DNA of 64,000 nucleotides from JAJDIA01 sp031555145 (GTDB taxonomy: Bacteria; Bacteroidota; Bacteroidia; Bacteroidales; Tannerellaceae): positions 10,035-74,034 of the forward strand of contig JAVBUR010000005.1 of NCBI GenBank assembly GCA_031555145.1, read 5' to 3'. Made by a program: the position numbers and the translations under genes. Below the pieces are notes generated by a model. It did no database searches. It saw only the letters and a program-made list of their open reading frames with translations, and was not told the DNA's origin. This document shows, piece after piece, positions 1 through 8,814 of the stretch; positions within the stretch are counted from its first letter, which is position 1, and each line of letters opens with the position of its first letter.

Positions 1-3000
1 CAGGCTGTTGCCACTTGGAGTGGCTTTAATATAGAAGAAGCGGGCGGCGGCGATCCTGTACCCGACGGTACGAAGATCGACGACAGCAACACCTACTGGA
101 AACTGAATGGCACAACCCTGACCATTAGCGGAACCGGGGAGATGCCAGATTTTGCTAATTATACTGTAGAACCTTGGTGGGACGAAACCATTATTAGTGT
201 CGTGATTGAAGAAGGAGTGACTCGTGTGGGTAAAAAAGCTTTTTCTGATTGCGAAGATATCCGATCGGTTAGCCTTCCGGCTTCACTCGAATCGATCGGA
301 GAATTTGCCTTTAACAATTGTACTTCATTAAGTAGTATAACCATTCCTAAAAAGGTGACCGAAATAGGAAAGGAAGCCTTCAAGGCCTGTGAATCTTTAA
401 CTATTGTTACTTTTGAAGCGGGTTCCCAACTGGAAACCATTGGTATGCGTGCTTTCTATAGTTGCAACATATCACCGTCGATTGACATTCCGGGAAGCGT
501 TAGAACTATTGCAACAAATGCCCTTGCTTATAATGCTGATTTAAAAGACGCAACAGTTCATTGGACTGATTTTACGGGTCTTTCAGTTGAAGCAGACATA
601 TTTGATGCTGATAAAATATCGACTGGAACTCTGACTATTCCGGCAGGAAAGAAAAGCATGTATGAAGCTGTAGATCCCTGGCAAATATTTAAGACTATCG
701 CTGAAGCCGGCGGCTCGGGCGGCGATCCTGCCCCCGACGGCACCCCCTTCACAGGCAATACCAATGCGTTTTGGAAACTCGATGGCGGAGTGCTGACCAT
801 TAGCGGAACCGGGGCGATACCAGACTTCAGTAACACAACCGGGCAACCTTGGGATGCCGATAAAGCTTCAATAACAAGTGTAGTAATCGGAGACGGAATC
901 ACCGGCATCGGCAACTACACCTTTGCTCTTTGCTCAAATTTGACTACCATCGAGATACCCGCTGGCGTAACAACTATTGGCCTGCAAGCATTCGACGGAA
1001 GCGGCGTAAACTCAGTCACGTTCAAGAATGGCTCACAACTGACAACCATCGGTATAGGAGCATTCAATGCTTGTTCTGCCCTTAATAACCTGAATGTTCC
1101 GACTACCGTCACTTCAATCGGCGATATGGCTTTTGCCTCTTGTACCGGAATGACTGCCCTGACCGTTAACTGGAACAGTCCGATAACGATCTCGCCAGGT
1201 GTATTCGCCAATCTGGCGACTAAAAACATAAGCCTGACTATACCTGCCGGAACAGCCTCGGCTTATGCAGCTACCAACAATTGGAAATATTTCAACATTG
1301 CAGGTCAAGAATTTAAAACATTCTTTAATGAAAGCGCAAACTCCTGGAATACCTGGGTATTTGCTAATATTACGACTGAAACGTCCAAATTCAGGGAAGG
1401 ATACGAATGGAAGCTCTGTCAGGTTGCCGAAGCATCGGGTAACCCCAGCTATCTTACATTGACACATTCGGGAGCCGAACAGGGGTATGCACGTATTCTG
1501 GTTCCAAATGCCGGAGGCAGCCCAAGTAAACTTACGCTTAAATTCAGGTCTGTCGGAACAGGAGGGGCTTTCGATGTGATCGTCAGCGTAGACGGAGGAG
1601 CACCTGTTACCACTTCTTACTCCGGCTTTGACAATAGAGGCACTCAAACGAAAATCATAACCATTCCTGCCGGAAACAAGGTGGAAATTAAGTTATTGAG
1701 AACGGGAGCGACAGATAGCAATAATCCGGATGTCCAATTTTTTTCCGTACAATTAGACAAAGCAACGACCGGCTCCTTCACTCCGTTCGAAGAAACCCCC
1801 AATGCTTCCTGGAAAATCGATGAAACTACAGGAACCCTGATCATTAGCGGCACAGGAGATATTCAGGATTTCAGTTCTGGTTTATCTAACAAACCGTGGT
1901 TTGCTGATAGGCCTGATGCTCAATTTGAGATAAAAGCCCTTATTATTGGCAATGGAATTACCCATATTGGTAATTATAGCTTTGGGGATCTTGCAAACTT
2001 AAATGCAGTAACATTTGAAGCAACAAGCACCTTGCAAAGCATCGGAGAAAATGCTTTCCAATCTTGCGCCGGACTGGCATCCATCACCCTGCCTGAGAGC
2101 TTGACAAGCATAGGAGAGGGTGCATTCCAGAATTGTGGATTGACATCAATCGACATCCCGGCAAACGTAACCACCATCGAAGATATCGCTTTTTATGGTT
2201 GCAGCAGTTTGGCGAATGCAACTGTTGCCTGGGCTGATCTTACCGGTAAAACAATTGCTGGCGATGCATTCGAAGATATCAATTCGGATGCGGTCCTGAC
2301 TGTTCCGGCAGGAAAGAAAAGTATGTATGAAGCTGAGATTTGGACCGGATATTTTAAGACTATCGTTGAAGCAGGAGCCTCGGGTAGCGATCCTACCCCC
2401 GACGGCACGAAGACATTATTAAAACTAACAGGCAATTCCCTCACTGATGAAATAGTCAATGCTGCATGGAGTACTGTAAACTCTGTTACAGCAAATACTG
2501 CAAAAGGTAGCATTAAAACCATCAAACTAAGTTACTCCAGTAGCAAAGGAGGCACAATCATCTCTCCCGCTATCGATCTAAGCAAATACAATGTAAAAGA
2601 ACTCAATCTTGATTTTTGCAGTTCGGGTGGAGGAAGTCGCGATTTGAACATCTATATTTCTACTGATGGAGGAAACATGTACAGTTTCGCATACACACAA
2701 AGCGGAGGAACAAATGGAACTACAGTCCCGGTTAACTTCAATCTCTCCGAAAAAATAACCACGGGTGCAACCTCTTTGGTAATTAAGCTCGAAGCTGCCA
2801 ATGTTATCGAAGTATGGAATATCGAGGTATTAGGTTCAGATAAGACCGGCGGCGACGATCCTACACCTACTGACTTGTATGACTCCGGCATTATCGGAGG
2901 AAACGCTACCTTTGTTGCTCCTTCATGGATTACAGCGACTAATGTTACCGGACAGGGCACAAATGATATTTTCAAAAATAAAACGGGTTTAGATGTGAAC

Positions 3001-4737
3001 AAGGTGGTAGCGCCATTCAGTACAGCGTTAGGAGTTGCAGATGGATCTACCAGTGCCTATGCACTTTATATCATAAAAAATAATGAGGTAGATAACGCTG
3101 ATGCGGCTCTGAATCTGGATCTTTCGGGTTTTAGCAATGTGACTTCTGTAGAAGTTGAATTCTGGGGTACAGGCGGAAAAACAATTACAATGACAGCAGG
3201 TACTGCTTCTTTAACGGCTACCAGTGTTAATTCGTATGTGCTGGGAAAGGCTACTCTGGACGTAAGTAACGTGTCTTCTCCTGTAACTGTAAAGATTGTT
3301 CCCAAATCAAAAGACGGATCAGCAAGTACGGGAGATACGTTTATTAACCGGATTATCATACGAGGAAGTAACAATGGCGGCGGTGATACCCCGGACAACA
3401 AAACCGATCAAACCATCACTTGGTCTGTAGAATCCTTGTCGGCTACTTACGGAGGTACCACCCCATCATTGGCTGCAACTGCCAGCAGCAGCTTGGCGGT
3501 TACCTATACTTCCGACAATTCGGCCGTAGCGAGCATCAGCGAAGGTGTACTGACCATTGTCGGCATAGGAACAGCCAACATCAAGGCCAATCAAGCGGGT
3601 AATGACAGTTACAATGCCGCTCCCGATGTAAGCAAAGTACTGACCGTTTCGGCAAAAGCCCTGACCATAACAGGCATGACCATCGCCAACAAAGTGCATG
3701 ATGGAAATACGACCGCTACCATCTCCAACTGGGGCACACTCAACAAAGTAGAAGGTGATGACGTAAGCATTAACCAGGCGGGTGTAACGGCTACTTTTGC
3801 CGATGCTGCAGTCGGAGACAACAAGACCGTAACAGTTTCTATCCTGAGCCTGACCGGTGCTAAGGCAGCCAACTATACGCTGACTCAACCGACCGGATTA
3901 ACCGCCAACATCACGGCTGCGAACGACGGAGGTAATGATCCGGATGATGGAGGAGATGATCCTGATGACACTCCCGACAATGGCGGTGACGAAGGCGATG
4001 ACCACCAGATAGGCGATTCGGATACTTATTGGGTGGTAGAAAACGAAGTAGCGACCAACGATATATTGATCATCACCGGCGAAGGTATCATCCCAGACTT
4101 CAGTAGTCCGGAAAGCCAGCCCTGGCATAGCTACCGCGACCAGATCACATCCATTGTGGTGAACCAAAACGTTGTCCGCATTGGCGACCGCGTATTCAGT
4201 AACCTGCCGAACCTGACCGAAGTGATTTTCACTTCAGGTGAACTCAAGAGTGGCATCGCGGAATTACGTGCATCCCGAACCGATCTCTCATTGTTGGAAA
4301 GCATCGGCGTTGAAGCATTCGCCAACTGCCCCAACCTGAAGAAAATCGTCTTCCCGGGAAGCCTGAATACCATCGGTAGTAAAGCCTTCAAAGGTTGTAC
4401 CGGGCTGGAAAAAGTATACGCGCCTTGGGAAGAACCGGCGAGCTTGACTTATGGAGCGAATATCTTCGACCGGGTAGATGTAAAGAAGGTGAGCCTATAT
4501 GTCCCGGATGGAACAGAAGCTGCCTACAAGGCAATCGACACCTGGAAGGATTTCTATACCAGGACATTCACCGGCAACGACCTGATAGATAGCGGACAGG
4601 CAATCATCCGCACAGAATACTACAACCTCAACGGATCCCGCATCATCCGCCAACCGTCTACAGGACTATATATCCAACGGGACATAAAAGCTGACGGCTC
4701 AGTGGAGGTGGTTAAAAAAATGGGAATTGCCTACTAA
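1..4737 (+). CDS. BspA-like leucine-rich-repeat surface protein, 5' truncated by window
   Basis: The frame is open from base 1 to a TAA at 4735-4737, so about 1,578 codons are visible and the start and any signal peptide lie upstream. At least four BspA-type modules (around 85, 760, 1800 and 4020) begin with a W-[KV]-x-[DEN]...LTISGTG-like strand, then PDFS and a PW block. They continue into leucine-rich repeats of the IGxxAFxxCxxLxxIxIP type. Between them lie beta-sandwich stretches (about 1320-1780, 2410-2840 and 2870-3380), a Big/MBG-like domain (about 3400-3650), a YDG-like domain (about 3650-3920) and an Asp/Gly-rich linker (3925-4015). The tail (YYNLNGSRI ... TGLYIQ) resembles the C-terminal sorting-type domain of Bacteroidales secreted proteins. 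The likely role is surface adhesion; no catalytic motif is visible and the ligand is unknown. Confidence 0.85.
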   Translation, partial: QAVATWSGFNIEEAGGGDPVPDGTKIDDSNTYWKLNGTTLTISGTGEMPDFANYTVEPWWDETIISVVIEEGVTRVGKKAFSDCEDIRSVSLPASLESIGEFAFNNCTSLSSITIPKKVTEIGKEAFKACESLTIVTFEAGSQLETIGMRAFYSCNISPSIDIPGSVRTIATNALAYNADLKDATVHWTDFTGLSVEADIFDADKISTGTLTIPAGKKSMYEAVDPWQIFKTIAEAGGSGGDPAPDGTPFTGNTNAFWKLDGGVLTISGTGAIPDFSNTTGQPWDADKASITSVVIGDGITGIGNYTFALCSNLTTIEIPAGVTTIGLQAFDGSGVNSVTFKNGSQLTTIGIGAFNACSALNNLNVPTTVTSIGDMAFASCTGMTALTVNWNSPITISPGVFANLATKNISLTIPAGTASAYAATNNWKYFNIAGQEFKTFFNESANSWNTWVFANITTETSKFREGYEWKLCQVAEASGNPSYLTLTHSGAEQGYARILVPNAGGSPSKLTLKFRSVGTGGAFDVIVSVDGGAPVTTSYSGFDNRGTQTKIITIPAGNKVEIKLLRTGATDSNNPDVQFFSVQLDKATTGSFTPFEETPNASWKIDETTGTLIISGTGDIQDFSSGLSNKPWFADRPDAQFEIKALIIGNGITHIGNYSFGDLANLNAVTFEATSTLQSIGENAFQSCAGLASITLPESLTSIGEGAFQNCGLTSIDIPANVTTIEDIAFYGCSSLANATVAWADLTGKTIAGDAFEDINSDAVLTVPAGKKSMYEAEIWTGYFKTIVEAGASGSDPTPDGTKTLLKLTGNSLTDEIVNAAWSTVNSVTANTAKGSIKTIKLSYSSSKGGTIISPAIDLSKYNVKELNLDFCSSGGGSRDLNIYISTDGGNMYSFAYTQSGGTNGTTVPVNFNLSEKITTGATSLVIKLEAANVIEVWNIEVLGSDKTGGDDPTPTDLYDSGIIGGNATFVAPSWITATNVTGQGTNDIFKNKTGLDVNKVVAPFSTALGVADGSTSAYALYIIKNNEVDNADAALNLDLSGFSNVTSVEVEFWGTGGKTITMTAGTASLTATSVNSYVLGKATLDVSNVSSPVTVKIVPKSKDGSASTGDTFINRIIIRGSNNGGGDTPDNKTDQTITWSVESLSATYGGTTPSLAATASSSLAVTYTSDNSAVASISEGVLTIVGIGTANIKANQAGNDSYNAAPDVSKVLTVSAKALTITGMTIANKVHDGNTTATISNWGTLNKVEGDDVSINQAGVTATFADAAVGDNKTVTVSILSLTGAKAANYTLTQPTGLTANITAANDGGNDPDDGGDDPDDTPDNGGDEGDDHQIGDSDTYWVVENEVATNDILIITGEGIIPDFSSPESQPWHSYRDQITSIVVNQNVVRIGDRVFSNLPNLTEVIFTSGELKSGIAELRASRTDLSLLESIGVEAFANCPNLKKIVFPGSLNTIGSKAFKGCTGLEKVYAPWEEPASLTYGANIFDRVDVKKVSLYVPDGTEAAYKAIDTWKDFYTRTFTGNDLIDSGQAIIRTEYYNLNGSRIIRQPSTGLYIQRDIKADGSVEVVKKMGIAY

Positions 4738-4783
4738 TGTAGGTCTCCTCCCATCTGCCAAATACCGACCAATCTGAAAATAT

Positions 4784-4829
4784 GGGGGAATGTGTCAAGG
4801 CTTGCAGTCTTGGTACATTCCCCCTTTTT
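4784..4829 (+). terminator. Intrinsic terminator after the BspA-like gene
   Basis: A perfect 10-bp inverted repeat (GGGGGAATGT at 4784-4793 and ACATTCCCCC at 4815-4824) is followed directly by five T. A smaller CAAG/CTTG pair inside the loop can extend the stem. It lies 47 bases after the stop codon. Confidence 0.85.
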
Positions 4830-4852
4830 GTGTTCGAAATACGCTGTGGTAG

Positions 4853-4883
4853 TTGGCATCTTCTGCAAGATTCCGTACCTTTG
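4853..4883 (+). promoter_or_regulatory. Bacteroidetes-type promoter for ddh
   Basis: TTGG at 4853-4856, a 19-base spacer, then TACCTTTG at 4876-4883. This fits the TTTG / 19-21 / TAnnTTTG pattern of Bacteroidetes primary-sigma promoters with one change in the -33 box. The ATG of ddh is 38 bases downstream. Confidence 0.7.
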
Positions 4884-4920
4884 TGGCTGACCATAAAAAG
4901 GACAGGTCAACGTATTACGT

Positions 4921-5817
4921 ATGAAAAAGATCAGAGCGGCTATCGTAGGATACGGTAACATTGGGAAGTATGTGTTGGAAGCGCTGGAAGCAGCTCCCGA
5001 CTTTGAAGTGGCGGGTGTTATCCGCCGTGATCCGGCAAACGTCCCGGACGAATTGAAAACGTATACTGTCACCGATAGCATTACGAAATTGAACGACGTG
5101 CAGGTGGCCGTACTGGCAACTCCTACACGGAGTGTGGAATCTTTTGCCAAAGAAATGCTGGCATTGGGTATTAATACAGTGGATAGTTTCGATATACATG
5201 GGGGTATTGTGGAATTGCGCCGTTCGCTCGACGCTGTGGCGAAGGAACATAAGGCGGTAGCCATCGTGTCGGCCGGATGGGATCCGGGCAGTGACTCGGT
5301 AGTCCGCGCCCTGTTGGAAGCGATGATTCCGAAGGGGCTTACCTATACTAACTTCGGCCCCGGCATGAGTATGGGACATACGGTTGCCGTGAAGGCCATC
5401 AAAGGCGTGAAGGCGGCACTCAGCATGACGATCCCGCTCGGTACAGGTATCCATCGCCGCATGGTCTATATCGAAGTAGAAGACGGATATGATTTCAAGC
5501 AAGTCGCCGCCGCCATCAAGGCCGACGATTACTTTGCCCACGACGAAACGCATGTGATGCAGGTCGAATGTGTAGACAGCCTGCTCGATATGGGTCACGG
5601 CGTAAGCCTCACCCGTAAAGGCGTTTCGGGTAAGACACAGAACCAGCTTGTCGAATTCGATATGAAGATCAACAATCCGGCGCTTACCGCCCAGATACTT
5701 GTGTCGGTGGCCCGTGCCAGCATGCGGCAACAGCCGGGCGCTTATACCATGATCGAACTGCCGGTGATCGATATGTTGCCGGGCGACAAGGAAAGCCTCA
5801 TTAAACGACTCGTATAA
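4921..5817 (+). CDS. ddh: meso-diaminopimelate D-dehydrogenase
   Basis: Cytoplasmic NADP-dependent enzyme that interconverts tetrahydrodipicolinate and meso-diaminopimelate, a one-step route to the peptidoglycan and lysine precursor. The 298-residue length is close to that of known Ddh proteins. The N-terminus has the dinucleotide-binding GYGNIGKYV motif, and the middle carries the family blocks SAGWDPGSDS and NFGPGMSMGH. The ATG follows a good promoter at 4853-4883. It is the first of four closely spaced plus-strand genes (17 bases to lgt), probably a cell-envelope and housekeeping transcript. Ddh is common in Bacteroidales, so nothing suggests transfer. Confidence 0.93.
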   Translation: MKKIRAAIVGYGNIGKYVLEALEAAPDFEVAGVIRRDPANVPDELKTYTVTDSITKLNDVQVAVLATPTRSVESFAKEMLALGINTVDSFDIHGGIVELRRSLDAVAKEHKAVAIVSAGWDPGSDSVVRALLEAMIPKGLTYTNFGPGMSMGHTVAVKAIKGVKAALSMTIPLGTGIHRRMVYIEVEDGYDFKQVAAAIKADDYFAHDETHVMQVECVDSLLDMGHGVSLTRKGVSGKTQNQLVEFDMKINNPALTAQILVSVARASMRQQPGAYTMIELPVIDMLPGDKESLIKRLV

Positions 5818-5834
5818 TTAATTCTTGATAGACT

Positions 5835-6662
5835 ATGTTGGATTTCATAACCTGGACGGCTGATCCCTCCATTTTCTCAATAGGTTCGCGTGAGATACGC
5901 TGGTATGGACTGGCTTTTGCTATAGGTTTCCTGATCGGATACATGATTGTGGAACGCATGTGGAAACGAGAGCGGCTGCCACAACCCTGGATCGACTCGC
6001 TGCTGATCTATACGATTCTCGGGACAGTGATAGGAGCCAGGTTAGGTCATTGCCTGTTCTACGCTCCGGGGTATTACCTGGCGAATCCGATAGAGATACT
6101 CAAAATATGGGAAGGCGGATTGGCCAGTCACGGCGGTACGCTGGGGATTATCATCGCCATCTATTTCTACTCCAAGAAGGTAAGCCATAAGAGCATGATG
6201 TGGGCCTTCGACAAACTGGTAGTCCCTACCGGATTGGTGGCCGCCATGATCCGTCTGGGCAACCTGATGAACCATGAGATATACGGGTATGCAACGGATA
6301 TGCCCTGGGGATTCCGTTTCATCCAGAACCTGCACGCCTGGAAACAGGGAGCAGAACCGATCTTTACCGCACCGAGCCATCCCACGCAATTGTATGAAGC
6401 GTTGTGCTACCTGGTCACGTTTGCCATTTGTATGTGGCTTTACTTTATAAAAGATGCCTGGAAGAAGGAAGGACTTATCTTTGGTGTCTTTATGATCTGT
6501 GTCTTTGGTTCTCGCTTCTTTATCGAATATGTCAAGAATGACCAGGAAGCCTTCGAGGCGGGTATGATCATCAATATGGGACAGATACTGAGCATTCCGT
6601 TTGTGTTGGCCGGTATTTGGTTTGTGTGGCGTGCCCTCACCCGTAAAACAGTAACAAAATAA
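5835..6662 (+). CDS. lgt: Prolipoprotein diacylglyceryl transferase
   Basis: Inner-membrane enzyme that moves diacylglycerol from phosphatidylglycerol to the lipobox cysteine of prelipoproteins, the first step of lipoprotein maturation. The 275-residue protein has about seven hydrophobic segments. It carries the Lgt signature region (RLGNLMNHEIYG, with the invariant Arg and Asn) and the HPTQLYEA motif near residue 180. The N-terminal REIRWYGL segment is also typical. It lies 17 bases after ddh and 6 bases before the flavodiiron gene. The window encodes many lipoproteins (fimbrillins and others) that would be substrates. Confidence 0.95.
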   Translation: MLDFITWTADPSIFSIGSREIRWYGLAFAIGFLIGYMIVERMWKRERLPQPWIDSLLIYTILGTVIGARLGHCLFYAPGYYLANPIEILKIWEGGLASHGGTLGIIIAIYFYSKKVSHKSMMWAFDKLVVPTGLVAAMIRLGNLMNHEIYGYATDMPWGFRFIQNLHAWKQGAEPIFTAPSHPTQLYEALCYLVTFAICMWLYFIKDAWKKEGLIFGVFMICVFGSRFFIEYVKNDQEAFEAGMIINMGQILSIPFVLAGIWFVWRALTRKTVTK

Positions 6663-6668
6663 GCAACT

Positions 6669-7859
6669 ATGTATAAACTGAAAGAAATTGCCGATAAGGT
6701 ATATTATGTCGGTGTGAACGACCGCCAGAAAGCCTTATTCGAGAATATGTGGCCATTACCTTATGGCGTATCCTATAACTCCTACCTGATTGTAGATGAA
6801 AAGACGGTGTTGGTGGATACGGTAGACGTTTGCTATTCGGATATCTTCCTGAAGAAGGTGGCCGATGCACTCGATGGGCGTACGCTCGATTACCTGATTG
6901 TCAATCATATGGAACCCGACCATGCCGGCAGTATCCGTCTGCTGCGCCAGCAATATCCCGGTGTGCAGATTGTGGGTAATAGCAAAACGTTCGGTATGCT
7001 GGAAGGTTTCCACCATATTACCGACGGGCTGCATGAAGTAAAGGAAGGCGATACGCTACAGATCGGCCGCCGCACCCTTACCTTCTATATGGCGCCGATG
7101 GTACACTGGCCGGAGGTGATGGTAACGTATGACGCGACTGATAAAATCCTTTTTTCCGCCGATGCATTCGGTACCTATGGAACGTTGGACGGTGGTGTGA
7201 TCGATACCGAAATGAATACCGACCACTTCTGGGAAGAGATGATTCGCTATTATGCCAATATCGTTGGTAAATATGGCAATCCGGTGCAGAAAGCCTTACA
7301 GAAACTATCAGTATTGGAGATACAGACGATCTGTTCGACCCATGGTCCTGTCTGGCGCGAACATATCGGCAAAGCCATTGATATCTACGATCGCCTCAGC
7401 CGGTATGAGGCCGAAGAAGGGGTAACCATCATCTACGGAAGCATGTACGGCCATACGGAACAGATGGCTGAAGCGGTAGCCGCTTCACTGGCCGACAACG
7501 GTATCCGCCATATCGTGATGCATAATGTCAGCAAAAGCCCGTCTTCCTACATCCTGAAAGATGTATTCAAATACAAAGGCGTGATCGTGGGAAGTCCCAC
7601 GTATTCCAACCAATTGTTTCCCGAAGTGGAATCCGTATTGAGCAAGCTCGAACTACGCGATATCAAGAACCGCTACCTGGGAACCTTCGGATCCTTCACC
7701 TGGGCAGGTGCCGCCGTGAAGAACCTCGCCGCTTTTGCCGAGCGGGTGAAGTGGGAGGTGGTAGGCGCCCCGGTGGAACAAAAGCAAGGCCTCAGCCCCG
7801 CCAAGTACGATGAATGCCGTGTCCTGGGTCAAGCCATGGCCGAAAAACTGAAAGCATAA
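6669..7859 (+). CDS. fprA: Flavodiiron protein (FprA-type A flavoprotein)
   Basis: Cytoplasmic enzyme family that reduces O2 to water (or NO to N2O), protecting anaerobes. The first 250 or so residues are a metallo-beta-lactamase-fold domain with the diiron ligands in place: H80-x-E82-x-D84-H85 in NHMEPDHAGS, H145 in MVHWPEV, D164 in FSADAFG and H225 in STHGPVW. Residues from about 255 form a flavodoxin domain with the FMN-loop sequence YGSMYGHTEQMA. The 396-residue length is standard for the two-domain form, with no fused rubredoxin or flavin reductase, so an external electron donor is needed. O2 versus NO preference cannot be read from sequence. Confidence 0.92.
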   Translation: MYKLKEIADKVYYVGVNDRQKALFENMWPLPYGVSYNSYLIVDEKTVLVDTVDVCYSDIFLKKVADALDGRTLDYLIVNHMEPDHAGSIRLLRQQYPGVQIVGNSKTFGMLEGFHHITDGLHEVKEGDTLQIGRRTLTFYMAPMVHWPEVMVTYDATDKILFSADAFGTYGTLDGGVIDTEMNTDHFWEEMIRYYANIVGKYGNPVQKALQKLSVLEIQTICSTHGPVWREHIGKAIDIYDRLSRYEAEEGVTIIYGSMYGHTEQMAEAVAASLADNGIRHIVMHNVSKSPSSYILKDVFKYKGVIVGSPTYSNQLFPEVESVLSKLELRDIKNRYLGTFGSFTWAGAAVKNLAAFAERVKWEVVGAPVEQKQGLSPAKYDECRVLGQAMAEKLKA

Positions 7860-7877
7860 CCATTTAAATAAAATAGT

Positions 7878-8690
7878 ATGAGACTCATTATTGAACCGAA
7901 TTACGGTGAACTCTCCCAGTGGGCAGCGAATTATGTAGCTGCCAAGATCAAAAAGGCAAACCCGACAGCCGAAAAACCGTTTGTACTGGGATTACCCACC
8001 GGCTCTTCTCCCCTGGGTATGTATAAAAACCTGATCGAACTGAACAAGCAAGGCGTGATTTCTTTCCAGCATATCGTCACATTCAATATGGATGAGTATG
8101 TAGGTCTGCCGCAGGATCACTCCGAAAGCTACCACACCTTCATGTGGAAGAACTTCTTCAGCCATGTCGACATCAAACCGGAGAATGTAAATATCCTCAA
8201 TGGTAACGCCGCTGACCTCGAAGCCGAATGTGCTGCTTATGAAGCAAAGATCAAAGCCGTAGGCGGTATCGACCTGTTCCTCGGCGGTATCGGTCCCGAC
8301 GGACACATTGCCTTCAACGAACCGGGGTCATCCCTGTCTTCCCGTACCCGCATCAAAACATTGACAACGGATACGATCATCGCCAATTCCCGTTTCTTTG
8401 ACAACGACGTGAATAAGGTGCCAAAGACAGCCGTTACCGTTGGTGTAGGTACCGTACTCGATGCCAAGGAAGTGCTGATCATGGTCAATGGCCATAATAA
8501 AGCCCGTGCCTTGCAGCAGGTAGTAGAAGGCTCCATCAACCAGATGTGGACGATCACCGCCCTGCAACTGCACCCGAAGGGTATCATCGTTGCCGACGAA
8601 GCCGCCTGTGCAGAAATCAAAGTAGGTACCTACCAGTACTTCAAAGATATCGAAAAGGATAACCTGTGTCCCTGCTCCTTACTGAAATAA
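7878..8690 (+). CDS. nagB: Glucosamine-6-phosphate deaminase
   Basis: Converts glucosamine-6-phosphate to fructose-6-phosphate and ammonia, the entry of amino sugars into glycolysis. The 270-residue protein matches the NagB length. Visible motifs are the phosphate-binding LPTGSSPLGMY, the catalytic-Asp block FNMDEYVGL, and the GGIGPDGHIAFNEPGSS block that holds the ring-opening His and its partner acid. It lies 18 bases after the flavodiiron gene and is followed by a strong terminator, so it is the last gene of the ddh-lgt-fprA-nagB run. No nagA is present in the window. Confidence 0.95.
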   Translation: MRLIIEPNYGELSQWAANYVAAKIKKANPTAEKPFVLGLPTGSSPLGMYKNLIELNKQGVISFQHIVTFNMDEYVGLPQDHSESYHTFMWKNFFSHVDIKPENVNILNGNAADLEAECAAYEAKIKAVGGIDLFLGGIGPDGHIAFNEPGSSLSSRTRIKTLTTDTIIANSRFFDNDVNKVPKTAVTVGVGTVLDAKEVLIMVNGHNKARALQQVVEGSINQMWTITALQLHPKGIIVADEAACAEIKVGTYQYFKDIEKDNLCPCSLLK

Positions 8691-8721
8691 GCAAAATAAC
8701 AGATAGCTGTTCTAAATAAGT

Positions 8722-8754
8722 AAAGCCTGTATGTGATGAGCATACAGGCTTTTT
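8722..8754. terminator. Bidirectional terminator between nagB and tolC-type gene
   Basis: A perfect 12-bp inverted repeat (AAAGCCTGTATG at 8722-8733, CATACAGGCTTT at 8741-8752) with a 7-base loop is flanked by T/A runs on both sides. The genes on either side converge, so it can serve both. Confidence 0.85.
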
Positions 8755-8814
8755 ACATCAGACAGGACAGCGGAAAAACACACAAACCATCAACCGCCTG
8801 TGCCTGATAATATT

